NCBI RefSeq assembly: GCF_020164485.1
Contig: NZ_JAIQZA010000041.1
Location: forward strand, 1-33,986
From: Salegentibacter tibetensis
GTDB lineage: Bacteria; Bacteroidota; Bacteroidia; Flavobacteriales; Flavobacteriaceae
Direction of reading: 5' to 3'
Length of the DNA: 33,986 bases
Shown piece by piece: positions 1 through 8,868 of this stretch (position 1 is the first letter of the stretch; every line of letters starts with the position of its first letter). A program made the translations under genes and the position numbers. The notes under the pieces were generated by a model. It did no database searches, had not been told where the DNA came from, and saw only the letters and a list, made by a program, of their open reading frames with translations.

Positions 1-43
1 AAGCATAGAATAATAAAAATATCTACACCTTAAAAATCACCAA

Positions 44-87
44 TAAAAAAAGCGACCAAGTCAAAAAATATATTTTTGCTTGATCGC
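44..87 (-). terminator. Intrinsic terminator of the leftward sigma/DUF2807 operon
   Basis: Read on the minus strand, GCGATCAAG (87-79) pairs with CTTGGTCGC (60-52) with one T-G wobble. An AT-rich loop can also pair internally. A run of seven T (51-45) follows. It lies about 100 bases past the stop of the last gene. The bases between (88-186) hold no gene that I can see. Confidence 0.65.
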
Positions 88-186
88 CTTCATAAAATTA
101 CCTCAAAGGAGATAGTTTTTCAGTGCCTTCCTCGAAAGACAGGGTTTAACAATTTTTCTTTTTCATTTTTATTTCTTCGGAAGGTT

Positions 187-921
187 TTAATTACTGGAAA
201 TCGAACCTGATCCCGAGGTTTTGAAATCCTGATTTTCCGGATTACCTTTATATTTAATATCTCCAGAACCCATTACTTTAGCTTTCAGGCTTTTATTTAC
301 AGAAATTTGGATATCCCCTGAACCCATTACGGTTGCTTCAACATTTTCTGCTTTTAAGTCATAAGCTTTAAAATCGCCGGAGCCGGTTACTTTACAATCA
401 AAATCCCGTGCTTTTCCTGCTAATTCAATATCCCCAGAGCCTGTTACAGCACCTTCCAAATTTTCAACTTCCAGATCTAATTTAATATCGCCCGAGCCGG
501 TAAGTTTAGTGCTGAACTTCTTCGCTTTAATAGGATCTGAATTCCAAAGATCACCTGAGCCGGTTACCTGAACTCCTTCTAAATCTTTAAAAGGCACTGT
601 TACTTTAATACCTTTATTTCTGGACGGCCTCAAATTATAACCTTTCTCTACTGAAATTTTTAAAGTGCCGCCACTTACTTCTGTAGTAATATATTCTTGT
701 AGGTTGCTTTCAGCTTCTACGGTTAAATTACCTTCTGTCCCAGAAACCAGTTCCACATCCATAGAGCCTACCAGTGAAATTTCATCATAATCGCCGGTGT
801 TCCTTTTTTCTGAAGTCATTTCGCCATTACCTTTTATGGTTTCGTTACTGCCCCACCATTGTGCCTGTACTGGTGCCGAAGTGATAAATAGTACTGCTAA
901 AATTAAAGTTAGTTTTTTCAT
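187..921 (-). CDS. Exported head-GIN (DUF2807) protein with GSGD ladder
   Basis: A 244-aa secreted protein with a signal peptide in the first ~20 residues (ends ...APVQAQ). After an N-terminal part comes a ladder of seven GSG motifs (GSGDL, GSGDI, GSGDI, GSGDF, GSGDI, GSGDI, GSGSI), 18-21 residues apart, running to the C-terminus. This is the pattern of DUF2807 (putative auto-transporter adhesin, head GIN domain), which folds as a right-handed beta-solenoid. The biochemical role of the family is not established. There is no lipobox, so it is probably periplasmic or surface-exposed. It is the last gene of the leftward sigma-factor operon, 64 bases after the DUF4097-like gene, and is followed by a terminator. 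Confidence 0.85.
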   Translation of the reverse strand: MKKLTLILAVLFITSAPVQAQWWGSNETIKGNGEMTSEKRNTGDYDEISLVGSMDVELVSGTEGNLTVEAESNLQEYITTEVSGGTLKISVEKGYNLRPSRNKGIKVTVPFKDLEGVQVTGSGDLWNSDPIKAKKFSTKLTGSGDIKLDLEVENLEGAVTGSGDIELAGKARDFDCKVTGSGDFKAYDLKAENVEATVMGSGDIQISVNKSLKAKVMGSGDIKYKGNPENQDFKTSGSGSISSN

Positions 922-985
922 GATTTTAAGTTTAATGATTGATAAATTCGTTAAAAGGATGCGTTGTATAATTGTTGAAGCCAGG

Positions 986-2071
986 TTATTGTTTAGTAAA
1001 AGTCACGCTTCCATAACTGGTATTGATTAAAATGGTATTGCCAGAATTTTCTTCCAGGTGATAGCCTTCAAATGATTTGCTGGTATTTTGCTCATTACGT
1101 TTTCTAATTTGCATATCTTCCAGGCCTTTTGCATTACCATAAGAAGATTTTACGATGAAATTAAACGGGTGTTCCCTATCGTAGCCCAGTTTTATTCCGG
1201 CATAATCGGTGTTTATTTCTACTTTAGAAACTCCTTTTAGAATCTTTTCAATAGTTAATGAACCATAATCGAGGTTTAGGTCTAAGGATTCAAAAACACG
1301 GCCTATTTTAGTGCTCAGGTAATCACCGTTACCCACAATTCTTTTCCCTTTCTCTATATTTATGCTGCCATAATCGCAGTTAAAATCTACCTGGGCTACT
1401 TTCTTGATCCTGGAATTGGTATAATCGGCATTTATATACAGCTTCTCTGCCTCTTCAATTTCATAGCCGCTATAATCAGCATTTATTTCAGCATTCTTTA
1501 CGTAGCCGATATGGCTGTTTCGGGTGTAATCAAAATTGAGCTGGTTAGAGTTTCCGCGTAGTTCACCGATATCGATTTTGCCATAATCGCAGCTTATTTT
1601 TGCATTTCCCAGGAGCCGGTCTATGTAAATTCCGCCGTAATCGTTTTCAATATCCACGCTATGTTTTTCGGGAGCCCGAATCACATAATTAATTTGCATA
1701 TTTACATTGCTTGAACTATTAAAAAGCGAGCTCCACCAGGATTTGTCTTCCCTTGTGAAATGGGTTTTTGCACTCACCCCGGAAGAAGACTGGTTGAATT
1801 CTATACGAATTTCATCCAGTTTCTGTTGCACTTTTTCCTCATCGTCGCCATTGGTTTTTATATTCACTTCTATCACTACCTTATTTTGATCCCAGGTAGA
1901 AATATCTACATTTCCGTAGCTGTTATCTATTGTGAGCATATCTGTAGCGCTCACATTGTAAGATTTTGTGATTTTCTTTTCTTTGGTGTGTCTACCGTTG
2001 AGGTCACCGTGGCAATAGCTTAGGGCAGGGGCTAGCAGGGTGATCATGAATATTTTAAATATAGTTTTCAT
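986..2071 (-). CDS. Exported DUF4097-like beta-ladder protein
   Basis: A 361-aa protein with an N-terminal signal peptide (MKTIFKIFMITLLAPALSYC). The cysteine at residue 20 resembles a weak lipobox (LSYC). From about residue 140 it carries many DYG/DYS/DYT/DYL motifs roughly every 20 residues, each followed by a short beta-prone stretch. This is typical of DUF4097 (putative adhesin) proteins. The start overlaps the stop of the upstream anti-sigma-like gene by 17 bases, so the two are probably co-translated. The function is not known; placement in an ECF sigma operon suggests a cell-envelope role (inference). Confidence 0.8.
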   Translation of the reverse strand: MKTIFKIFMITLLAPALSYCHGDLNGRHTKEKKITKSYNVSATDMLTIDNSYGNVDISTWDQNKVVIEVNIKTNGDDEEKVQQKLDEIRIEFNQSSSGVSAKTHFTREDKSWWSSLFNSSSNVNMQINYVIRAPEKHSVDIENDYGGIYIDRLLGNAKISCDYGKIDIGELRGNSNQLNFDYTRNSHIGYVKNAEINADYSGYEIEEAEKLYINADYTNSRIKKVAQVDFNCDYGSINIEKGKRIVGNGDYLSTKIGRVFESLDLNLDYGSLTIEKILKGVSKVEINTDYAGIKLGYDREHPFNFIVKSSYGNAKGLEDMQIRKRNEQNTSKSFEGYHLEENSGNTILINTSYGSVTFTKQ

Positions 2072-2621
2072 CGCTTTGGTTTTTTAGGGTTTTAATATTT
2101 TCTATTTGAACAAGCACTTCGTTTAATAGATCTATTCGTTGCTGAAAATTGGAGATCATCGCGTAGATAACCCTTTTATCCTGACCACTGTTTTGTAGAT
2201 CTTTTTTTAGTTTTTCATATTCTGTTTCCAGTTTTTCTAATTGCGTTAAAGCATCTTTTACTATGGCTTCAGTTCCCGGGGCATCTTCAGCTTTAAGTGC
2301 TGCCAGCTCTGTTTTAATAAGCTGTGTATAGAACTGCTGGGTTTCTTTCATTTCAGGGGAAACACTTGCCAATTCGCTGGAGTTTCCGTAGGAATTCTGA
2401 TTAAAAAATCCGGCAAAAAGTATAAAAGCTATCGCAAGGATTGCCGCAATCGAAAGCATTGGAGCCCAGAAGCTTCTTTTATGAGTACTGTTACCCAAAT
2501 TATTGGGTTGGTGGTTCTGTTCCTCCAGTTTTTCCAGAAATCTTGTTTGGTGACCTGAAGCCGGTTCTTTATTATCAAAGTCCAGCTCTTTAAAAAGCTC
2601 GTCTATTTTATCGGTTTTCAT
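2055..2621 (-). CDS. Single-TM anti-sigma-factor-like protein
   Basis: A 188-aa protein with a cytoplasmic-looking N-terminus (~1-50), one membrane segment at about 55-72 (AILAIAFILFAGFF core) and a helical, probably coiled-coil C-terminal part (~85-185) rich in Leu, Glu and Lys. The topology and the position directly after an ECF sigma gene, with a 14-base overlap, are those of a membrane anti-sigma factor. I see no zinc-binding HxxxCxxC motif, so this is not a ZAS-type anti-sigma factor. The role is inferred from context and shape only. Confidence 0.65.
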   Translation of the reverse strand: MKTDKIDELFKELDFDNKEPASGHQTRFLEKLEEQNHQPNNLGNSTHKRSFWAPMLSIAAILAIAFILFAGFFNQNSYGNSSELASVSPEMKETQQFYTQLIKTELAALKAEDAPGTEAIVKDALTQLEKLETEYEKLKKDLQNSGQDKRVIYAMISNFQQRIDLLNEVLVQIENIKTLKNQSDENYI

Positions 2622-3171
2622 CTTTCAGCAATTTTTTTCTTAAACTTTCTTTAGCTCTTGAGATCATTGTGCGGGAATTAGCGTAACTCAAATTAAGGAT
2701 ATCGCTAATCTCTTCATAATCGTAACCTTCTATTAAGTGCAGCGTTAAAGCAACGCGGTAATTTTCTTTAAGCGAATTGAGCGTTTTTAGAACTTTGTTT
2801 ACTTTTTCGTTTTTAGAATCTTCTTCCAGGATAATTCCTTCACTTTCATCTATTTCATTCTTCAATTCGTCATTGTAGGCTACTTCATTTAATTTTACTT
2901 TTTTATTAAAGGAGTTTATGCTTAGGTTTACCACGATTCTTTTTAACCAGGCACCAAAGGTGGAAGTGCCCTGAAAACTATCTATTTTTGCAAAAGCTTT
3001 TAAAAATGCTTCCTGCATAATGTCTTCAGCTTCAGCTGTATCATTAACAATACGCAGGGAAGTGTTATACATCGCCTTATAATAGCGTTCGTATATTTCC
3101 ATTTGTGCACGCTGATCGTTTTTTCGGCATCGCGCAACAAGATCATTAATATGTGTGATGGTTGGTGTCAA
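2608..3171 (-). CDS. ECF RNA polymerase sigma factor
   Basis: A 187-aa sigma-70 family protein with only regions 2 and 4. Region 2 (~25-95) includes AEDIMQEAFLKAF and FGAWLKRIVVNLSIN. Region 4 (~125-180) includes the helix-turn-helix YDYEEISDILNLSYANSRT followed by ISRAKESLRKKL. It directs RNA polymerase to a dedicated regulon. The first in-frame start is TTG, directly after an in-frame TAA, and there is no ATG before region 2, so a TTG start at 3171 is likely. It heads an operon with an anti-sigma-like gene and two beta-ladder genes, and is divergent from lon. Confidence 0.9.
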   Translation of the reverse strand: MTPTITHINDLVARCRKNDQRAQMEIYERYYKAMYNTSLRIVNDTAEAEDIMQEAFLKAFAKIDSFQGTSTFGAWLKRIVVNLSINSFNKKVKLNEVAYNDELKNEIDESEGIILEEDSKNEKVNKVLKTLNSLKENYRVALTLHLIEGYDYEEISDILNLSYANSRTMISRAKESLRKKLLKDENR

Positions 3172-3200
3172 TTAAAACTATCTTGTTTCTATACTAAAGA

Positions 3201-3224
3201 TAGCTTTGATTTTAATTTGTTACA
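3201..3224. promoter_or_regulatory. Candidate promoter elements between the sigma gene and lon
   Basis: On the plus strand TAGCTTTG (3201-3208) matches the Bacteroidetes -7 box and could serve lon, but the nearest TTG (3183-3185) is only 15 bases upstream, so the match is partial. On the minus strand TGTAACA (3224-3218) resembles a -35 element for an ECF sigma factor and might give autoregulation of the sigma gene. Both calls are tentative. Confidence 0.3.
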
Positions 3225-3386
3225 CTTTTTAGAAAATAAATCTAGAAAAGATGGTGGCATAGGAATTGACTACTTCTAGTAGAAATTGCACGAAAAGCAG
3301 CTTAGTTTACTGAGCATAAGGCTTTACAGAAAAAGAAAAGATTAAGAACCAAAGACTGTTTGTGACAGTTTGACTTAAAATAAATT

Positions 3387-5837
3387 ATGGCTAAAACTAA
3401 ATTAACGAGTTTTGACAGTTTGTCATTGCAAGATATAGATCAGGATGCAGATTTAATTCCCTTAATGACGCCAGAGGATGAAGAAGAAATAAACAGGGAA
3501 GAATTGCCCGAAACCTTACCGATATTACCACTAAGAAATACCGTATTATTTCCCGGGGTAGTAATTCCAATTACCGCCGGAAGGGATACTTCCATTAAAT
3601 TGATAAATGAAGCTAACAACGATTCAAAAATAATCGGGGTTGTTGCTCAAAAGGATGAGGAAGTAGAAAATCCTTCTGCAAAGGATATTTATAGTACTGG
3701 TGTAGTTGCCCGTATTCTTAGGGTTTTAAAAATGCCCGATGGAAATACCACGGTAATTATCCAGGGGAAAAAGCGTTTTGAAATTGACGAAATTGTAAAG
3801 GAAGAACCTTACCTAACGGCGAGCATCAAAGAAGTTCCTGAAGCGAGACCGGAGATTGACAATAAAGAATTTCCTGCGATAATAGATTCAATCAAGGAAC
3901 TTGCGCTTCAAATAATAAAGGGAAGTCCAAATATCCCCAGTGAAGCTTCTTTCGCTATTAAGAATATAGAAAGCTCTTCATTTCTTATCAATTTTGTGTC
4001 TTCTAATATGAACCTTGCGGTAGAAGACAAGCAAAAATTACTGGAAACTAACGATCTTAAAGATCGTGCCCTGGCTACTTTGCGGCATATGAATATGGAG
4101 TTTCAGAAACTGGAACTTAAAAACGATATTCAGAGCAAGGTGCAAAGTGATATGAGCCAGCAACAGCGTGAATATTTTCTTCATCAGCAAATGAAAACCA
4201 TCCAGGAAGAACTGGGCGGTGTTTCACACGAAGATGAAATTGAAGAAATGAAAATACGCGCCAAGAAGAAGCAATGGGGCGAAAAAGTACAAAAGCATTT
4301 TAATAAGGAAATCTCCAAAATGCAGCGAATGAATCCACAGGTAGCTGAGTATTCAATTCAGCGAAATTACCTGGATTTGTTTCTGGACCTTCCGTGGAAT
4401 GAATTCAGTAAGGATAAATTCGATTTAAAAAGGGCGAAAAAAATACTTGACCGAGACCACTATGGTTTAGATGATGTGAAACGCCGAATTATAGAATATC
4501 TAGCGGTTCTGAAACTGCGTAATGATATGAAGTCGCCAATACTTTGTCTTTACGGACCTCCCGGGGTTGGTAAAACTTCGCTTGGTAAATCTATGGCCGA
4601 GGCCTTAGGTAGAGAATATGTGAGAGTTTCCCTTGGTGGTTTGCGTGACGAAGCTGAAATACGCGGGCACAGAAAAACCTATATTGGTGCGATGCCGGGT
4701 AGGATTATCCAGTCGCTTAAAAAAGCGGGAACCAGTAATCCGGTTTTTGTATTAGATGAAATTGATAAATTAAGTATGGGACATGCCGGCGATCCTTCTT
4801 CAGCATTACTAGAAGTGTTGGATCCCGAACAGAATAGCGAGTTCCACGATAACTTCCTGGAAATGGGCTTTGACCTTTCAAAGGTAATGTTTGTGGCTAC
4901 GGCGAATACTTTAAGTACCATTCAACCGGCACTTAGAGACCGTATGGAAATTATAAACGTTACCGGGTACACCATAGAGGAGAAGGTAGAAATCGCCAAG
5001 CAGCATTTACTTCCGAAGCAATTAAAAGAGCACGGATTAACCAAAGAGCATATAAAAATTGCTAAGCCACAATTAGAGAAGATTGTGGAGGGTTATACCC
5101 GGGAATCAGGTGTTCGTGGTTTAGAAAAACAAATCGCCAAAATGGTTCGTCACGCCGCCAAGAATATCGCGATGGAAGAGGAGTATAATGTAAAAGTGAC
5201 CAATGAAGATGTTATAGAAGTTCTTGGTAGTCCAAGGTTGGAGCGTGATAAATATGAGAATAATGAAGTTGCCGGTGTTGTAACAGGCCTGGCCTGGACG
5301 CAAGTTGGAGGTGATATTCTCTTTATTGAATCTATTCTTTCTAAAGGAAAAGGTAATCTGAATATTACCGGGAACCTTGGAAAAGTGATGAAAGAATCGG
5401 CTACCATTGCGATGGAATATATGAAGTCTAATGCCGAAGAACTAGGTTTAGATCCAACTATATTTGAAAAATACAATGTACATATTCACGTGCCAGAAGG
5501 TGCTACCCCAAAAGATGGCCCAAGTGCCGGAATAACGATGCTTACTTCTTTAGTTTCCCTGTTTACACAGCGAAAAGTGAAGAAGAGTATCGCAATGACG
5601 GGAGAAATCACCCTTAGGGGAAAAGTGCTTCCGGTAGGAGGGATTAAAGAAAAAATTCTTGCCGCGAAACGTGCCCGCATTAAAGAGATTATTCTTTGTA
5701 AAGAGAATGAACGTGATATAAAAGAGATTAAAGATGATTATCTAAAAGGACTTACTTTTCATTATGTAAATGAAATGCACGAAGTTATAGATCTTGCGAT
5801 TACCAAAGAAAAGGTAAAGAACGCAAAAACGCTTTAA
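3387..5837 (+). CDS. lon: ATP-dependent protease La (Lon)
   Basis: An 816-aa LonA protease, a cytoplasmic hexamer that degrades damaged and regulatory proteins. The N-terminal substrate-binding domain (~40-235, from [14 protein letters not shown]) is followed by the AAA+ domain with Walker A GPPGVGKT (390-397), Walker [10 protein letters not shown] and [14 protein letters not shown]. The C-terminal protease domain has the Ser-Lys dyad: PKDGPSAG (Ser713) and VGGIKEK (Lys754). Length is normal for Bacteroidetes. The ATG start follows an 18-base run after a small inverted repeat (3355-3369). Lon is divergent from the sigma operon and is followed by a palindromic element that may end its transcript. 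Confidence 0.98.
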   Translation: MAKTKLTSFDSLSLQDIDQDADLIPLMTPEDEEEINREELPETLPILPLRNTVLFPGVVIPITAGRDTSIKLINEANNDSKIIGVVAQKDEEVENPSAKDIYSTGVVARILRVLKMPDGNTTVIIQGKKRFEIDEIVKEEPYLTASIKEVPEARPEIDNKEFPAIIDSIKELALQIIKGSPNIPSEASFAIKNIESSSFLINFVSSNMNLAVEDKQKLLETNDLKDRALATLRHMNMEFQKLELKNDIQSKVQSDMSQQQREYFLHQQMKTIQEELGGVSHEDEIEEMKIRAKKKQWGEKVQKHFNKEISKMQRMNPQVAEYSIQRNYLDLFLDLPWNEFSKDKFDLKRAKKILDRDHYGLDDVKRRIIEYLAVLKLRNDMKSPILCLYGPPGVGKTSLGKSMAEALGREYVRVSLGGLRDEAEIRGHRKTYIGAMPGRIIQSLKKAGTSNPVFVLDEIDKLSMGHAGDPSSALLEVLDPEQNSEFHDNFLEMGFDLSKVMFVATANTLSTIQPALRDRMEIINVTGYTIEEKVEIAKQHLLPKQLKEHGLTKEHIKIAKPQLEKIVEGYTRESGVRGLEKQIAKMVRHAAKNIAMEEEYNVKVTNEDVIEVLGSPRLERDKYENNEVAGVVTGLAWTQVGGDILFIESILSKGKGNLNITGNLGKVMKESATIAMEYMKSNAEELGLDPTIFEKYNVHIHVPEGATPKDGPSAGITMLTSLVSLFTQRKVKKSIAMTGEITLRGKVLPVGGIKEKILAAKRARIKEIILCKENERDIKEIKDDYLKGLTFHYVNEMHEVIDLAITKEKVKNAKTL

Positions 5838-5842
5838 GAGCG

Positions 5843-5992
5843 AAGCTGTCTAAAAAAATCTTTTGTCGTCAACCTGAACTGGTTTCAGGTTCTAACATGA
5901 TATAGTTTACAAATTTGTTAGAATCTGAAATGCCCACCCTGAACGGACGGGCAGGTTCAGAAATGACGTTCTCAGAGATTTTTAGACAGCTT
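5843..5992. repeat. 150-bp palindromic (REP/MITE-like) element after lon
   Basis: The outer arms AAGCTGTCTAAAAA (5843-5856) and TTTTTAGACAGCTT (5979-5992) are exact inverted repeats. Inside are nested hairpins: AACCTGAA/TTCAGGTT (5871-5878 with 5884-5891), TGCCC/GGGCA (5931-5935 with 5949-5953) and CTGAAC/GTTCAG (5939-5944 with 5955-5960). The GTCGTC and ATGACG parts and the CTGAA...TTCAG cores resemble dispersed palindromes common between genes in Flavobacteriia. The right arm runs into TTTTTT, so the element could also terminate the lon transcript. No transposase ORF lies within it. Confidence 0.7.
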
Positions 5993-6065
5993 TTTTAATT
6001 CTGAAGCCAAAGTTTCAAAACATTTAAGCTTTGTCTAATTTTACTATCCATACAGAAATTAAATT

Positions 6066-6758
6066 ATGAGTAAAAAAATAACTATTGCTATAGACGGATA
6101 TTCATCAACCGGAAAAAGTACTGTTGCCAAACAACTTGCAGCCGAACTTGGTTACGTGTATGTAGATACCGGCGCTATGTATCGTGCGGTGACTTTATAC
6201 CTGATGCGTAAAATGATTGTTACCGATACCAATTTTGATGAAGAAGCCATTTTAAGACAATTACCGTTTATAAATATCAGCTTTGTTTTTAATAAAGAGG
6301 TAGGTTATGGGGAAGTACATTTAAATGGTGAAAATGTAGAAAAGGAAATCAGGTTAATGGAAGTTTCACAACAGGTGAGTAAAGTAGCCGCTGTTTCCCA
6401 GGTAAGAGAAATGTTAGTTAAAATTCAGCAGGAAATAGGGAAAAATAAAGCGGTAGTTATGGATGGCCGCGATATTGGAACCGTGGTTTTCCCTGATGCC
6501 GACCTTAAAATATTTATGACCGCTTCTACTGAAAAAAGGGCTGAGCGCAGGTTTAATGAATTGAAAGAACGCGGCGACGATATTAAATATGAAGATGTTC
6601 TGGCCAATGTAAAAGAACGCGATTACCTGGATACTACCCGGGAAGACTCACCATTAATCAAGGCGGACGATGCTGTAGAAATTGATAATTCAGAAATGAA
6701 TCTGGAAGAACAATTTGAAAAAGTACTGAAACTGGCCAAAGATAAAATCGAAGAATAA
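6066..6758 (+). CDS. cmk: (d)CMP kinase
   Basis: A 230-aa cytidylate kinase that phosphorylates CMP and dCMP with ATP in pyrimidine nucleotide metabolism. The P-loop near the N-terminus is GYSSTGKST (residues ~11-19), in place of the enterobacterial GPSGAGKGT. Then come the substrate-binding DTGAMYRAVT, MDGRDIGTVVFPDA, and a lid rich in Arg (AERRFNELKERG). Length is typical of the family. It lies directly upstream of rpsA, the same order as cmk-rpsA in E. coli, but rpsA here has a clear promoter of its own. Confidence 0.96.
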   Translation: MSKKITIAIDGYSSTGKSTVAKQLAAELGYVYVDTGAMYRAVTLYLMRKMIVTDTNFDEEAILRQLPFINISFVFNKEVGYGEVHLNGENVEKEIRLMEVSQQVSKVAAVSQVREMLVKIQQEIGKNKAVVMDGRDIGTVVFPDADLKIFMTASTEKRAERRFNELKERGDDIKYEDVLANVKERDYLDTTREDSPLIKADDAVEIDNSEMNLEEQFEKVLKLAKDKIEE

Positions 6759-6784
6759 TTACCCTGTTTTTAAACTATTTAGGG

Positions 6785-6815
6785 TTTGAGAATATAAAAA
6801 TAAGTTGTATTTTTG
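6785..6815 (+). promoter_or_regulatory. rpsA promoter (TTTG-N19-TATTTTTG)
   Basis: TTTG at 6785-6788 and TATTTTTG at 6808-6815, with 19 bases between, match the Bacteroidetes housekeeping promoter closely. Transcription would start near 6820. This leaves a leader of about 115 bases before the rpsA ATG. At the leader's start CCCTTTT (6819-6825) can pair with AAAAGGG (6846-6852), a possible control structure. Confidence 0.75.
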
Positions 6816-6936
6816 CAGCCCTTTTTGGCAAAGAATCGGAAATTCAAAAGGGATTGAAAATCAAACCATAAACATCTTCTGTGTTTTATTTGCTTAATTT
6901 TTCCGAAGAATACAGGATACAAATTTTTTATCAGCA

Positions 6937-8787
6937 ATGGCTGAAGACAACAAAAACCCGGACGTTCAGGACGAAAATCTAGACGTTCAACCGGTGGCCG
7001 GAATGGCTACTTCATCGCAACCTGCTCCTACTGAGCAACAGGAAAACCCTGAGAAATTTCTTGAAGAATTTAACTGGCACAATTATGAAGAGGGTATTGA
7101 CCCAATTGATGATCAGAAGTTAGAAGAATTTGAGAAACTGGTTGCAGAAAATTTCGTAGACACTTTAAATGACGAAGTTGTAACAGGAAAAGTAATTAAT
7201 ATTACCGATCGTGATGCAATTATAGACATTAACGCAAAAAGTGAAGGCGTTATTTCCCTTAACGAATTTCGTTACAATCCAGATCTTAAAGTTGGAGACG
7301 AGGTTGAGGTATTGATTGATGTTCGTGAAGATTCAACAGGACAATTAATCCTTTCTCACCGTAAGGCTCGTGTAATTCAGGCCTGGGATCGTGTGAACAA
7401 AGCTCACGATGAAAGTCTTATCGTAAACGGTTTTGTGAAATGCAGAACTAAAGGTGGTATGATCGTAGATGTATTTGGAATTGAGGCATTCTTGCCAGGT
7501 TCTCAAATAGACGTGAAGCCTATCCGTGATTACGATGCTTACGTAGGAAAAACAATGGAATTTAAAGTGGTGAAAATCAACCACGAATTCAAAAACGTTG
7601 TGGTTTCTCACAAAGCGCTTATTGAAGCCGATATTGAGGAACAGAAGAAAGAAATTATCGGTCAGCTTGAAAAAGGTCAGGTACTTGAAGGTACTGTTAA
7701 AAACATCACTTCTTACGGAGTATTTGTTGATCTTGGAGGAGTTGACGGACTTGTTCACATTACCGACCTTAGCTGGTCTCGTATCAACCATCCGAATGAA
7801 ATCGTTGAACTTGATCAAAAACTAAACGTGGTAATTCTAGACTTTGATGAAGCTAAAACGAGAATTCAATTAGGTCTTAAGCAATTAAGCAAACACCCAT
7901 GGGAAGCTCTTGACGAAAACCTTAAGGTTGGAGACAAAGTAAAAGGTAAAGTAGTTGTAATCGCAGATTACGGTGCATTTATTGAAGTTGCCGAAGGTGT
8001 TGAAGGTCTTATTCACGTTTCTGAAATGTCTTGGAGCACGCACTTGCGTTCAGCTCAGGATTTCGTAAATGTTGGAGATGAGGTTGAAGCTCAAATCTTA
8101 ACTTTAGATCGTGAAGACCGTAAAATGTCTCTTGGAATTAAGCAATTAACTCCAGACCCATGGACAGATATTACTACTAAATATCCTGTTGGTTCTAAAC
8201 ACAAAGGGATTGTACGTAACTTCACCAATTTTGGTGTATTCGTAGAATTGGAAGAAGGAATTGACGGACTTATCTATATCTCTGATCTATCCTGGACTAA
8301 GAAAATCAAGCACCCATCAGAATTTACTAATGTAGGTGATGAGCTTGAGGTTGTAGTTCTTGAATTAGACGTTGATGGTCGTAAGTTAAGCCTTGGTCAC
8401 AAGCAGGTTGAAGATAACCCTTGGGATAAATACGAAACTGAGTTCGCTGTTGGTACTAAACACACCGCAGAGATCGCAGAGATCGTAGACAAAGGTGCTA
8501 CTATAGACTTTAACGAAGATATCACTGCATTTGTTCCAACCAGACATCTTGAAAAAGAAGACGGTAACAAATTAACTAAAGGTGAATCTGCAGAGTTCCA
8601 GATTATTGAATTCAATAAAGAATTCAAAAGAGTGGTAGCTTCACATATGGCTATTCACAAAGAAGAAGAGCAGCAAATTGTTAAGCAAGCCGCTAAGAAA
8701 GCAGCTACGCAAAGCAATGACAAAACCACTATTGGGGATGTTAATGCCGATCTTCAAGCTTTAAAAGATAAAATGGAAGGGAAATAG
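6937..8787 (+). CDS. rpsA: 30S ribosomal protein S1
   Basis: A 616-aa protein with six S1 RNA-binding (OB-fold) repeats after an acidic ~70-residue N-terminal extension. The repeats begin at about residues 77, 150, 240, 325, 410 and 500. Repeats 3-5 are closest to each other and to the consensus (for example GTVKNITSYGVFVDLGGVDG and GKVVVIADYGAFIEVAEGVE). The first and last are more divergent. S1 holds mRNA on the small subunit during initiation. Codon use looks more selected than that of neighbours, as expected for a highly expressed gene. The gene has its own promoter and a strong terminator. Confidence 0.97.
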   Translation: MAEDNKNPDVQDENLDVQPVAGMATSSQPAPTEQQENPEKFLEEFNWHNYEEGIDPIDDQKLEEFEKLVAENFVDTLNDEVVTGKVINITDRDAIIDINAKSEGVISLNEFRYNPDLKVGDEVEVLIDVREDSTGQLILSHRKARVIQAWDRVNKAHDESLIVNGFVKCRTKGGMIVDVFGIEAFLPGSQIDVKPIRDYDAYVGKTMEFKVVKINHEFKNVVVSHKALIEADIEEQKKEIIGQLEKGQVLEGTVKNITSYGVFVDLGGVDGLVHITDLSWSRINHPNEIVELDQKLNVVILDFDEAKTRIQLGLKQLSKHPWEALDENLKVGDKVKGKVVVIADYGAFIEVAEGVEGLIHVSEMSWSTHLRSAQDFVNVGDEVEAQILTLDREDRKMSLGIKQLTPDPWTDITTKYPVGSKHKGIVRNFTNFGVFVELEEGIDGLIYISDLSWTKKIKHPSEFTNVGDELEVVVLELDVDGRKLSLGHKQVEDNPWDKYETEFAVGTKHTAEIAEIVDKGATIDFNEDITAFVPTRHLEKEDGNKLTKGESAEFQIIEFNKEFKRVVASHMAIHKEEEQQIVKQAAKKAATQSNDKTTIGDVNADLQALKDKMEGK

Positions 8788-8834
8788 TTTTATTCCTGTG
8801 AAGACGGGGATCCCTAATATTTAATCATAAATAG

Positions 8835-8868
8835 AAACCTCCTTAGTTTGTGCTAAGGAGGTTTTTTT
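8835..8868 (+). terminator. Rho-independent terminator of rpsA
   Basis: A perfect 12-bp stem AAACCTCCTTAG (8835-8846) / CTAAGGAGGTTT (8853-8864) with a 6-base loop, running into seven T. It is 48 bases after the rpsA stop and is the clearest plus-strand terminator in the window. Confidence 0.93.

Noticed and set aside
3270-3282. CTACT-tct-AGTAG palindrome upstream of lon
   Set aside because: Five-base arms are expected by chance in AT-rich DNA of this length.
5150-5476. 108-codon minus-strand frame in lon
   Set aside because: Lies wholly within the conserved Lon protease domain on the other strand; no independent support.
6761-6785. ACCCT...AGGGT after cmk as terminator
   Set aside because: Only 5 bp of stem with a 15-base loop and no T run; overlaps the rpsA -33 box.
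7345-7818. 157-codon minus-strand frame within rpsA
   Set aside because: Complement of a highly biased S1 coding region; no motif, signal or start context. Shadow frame.
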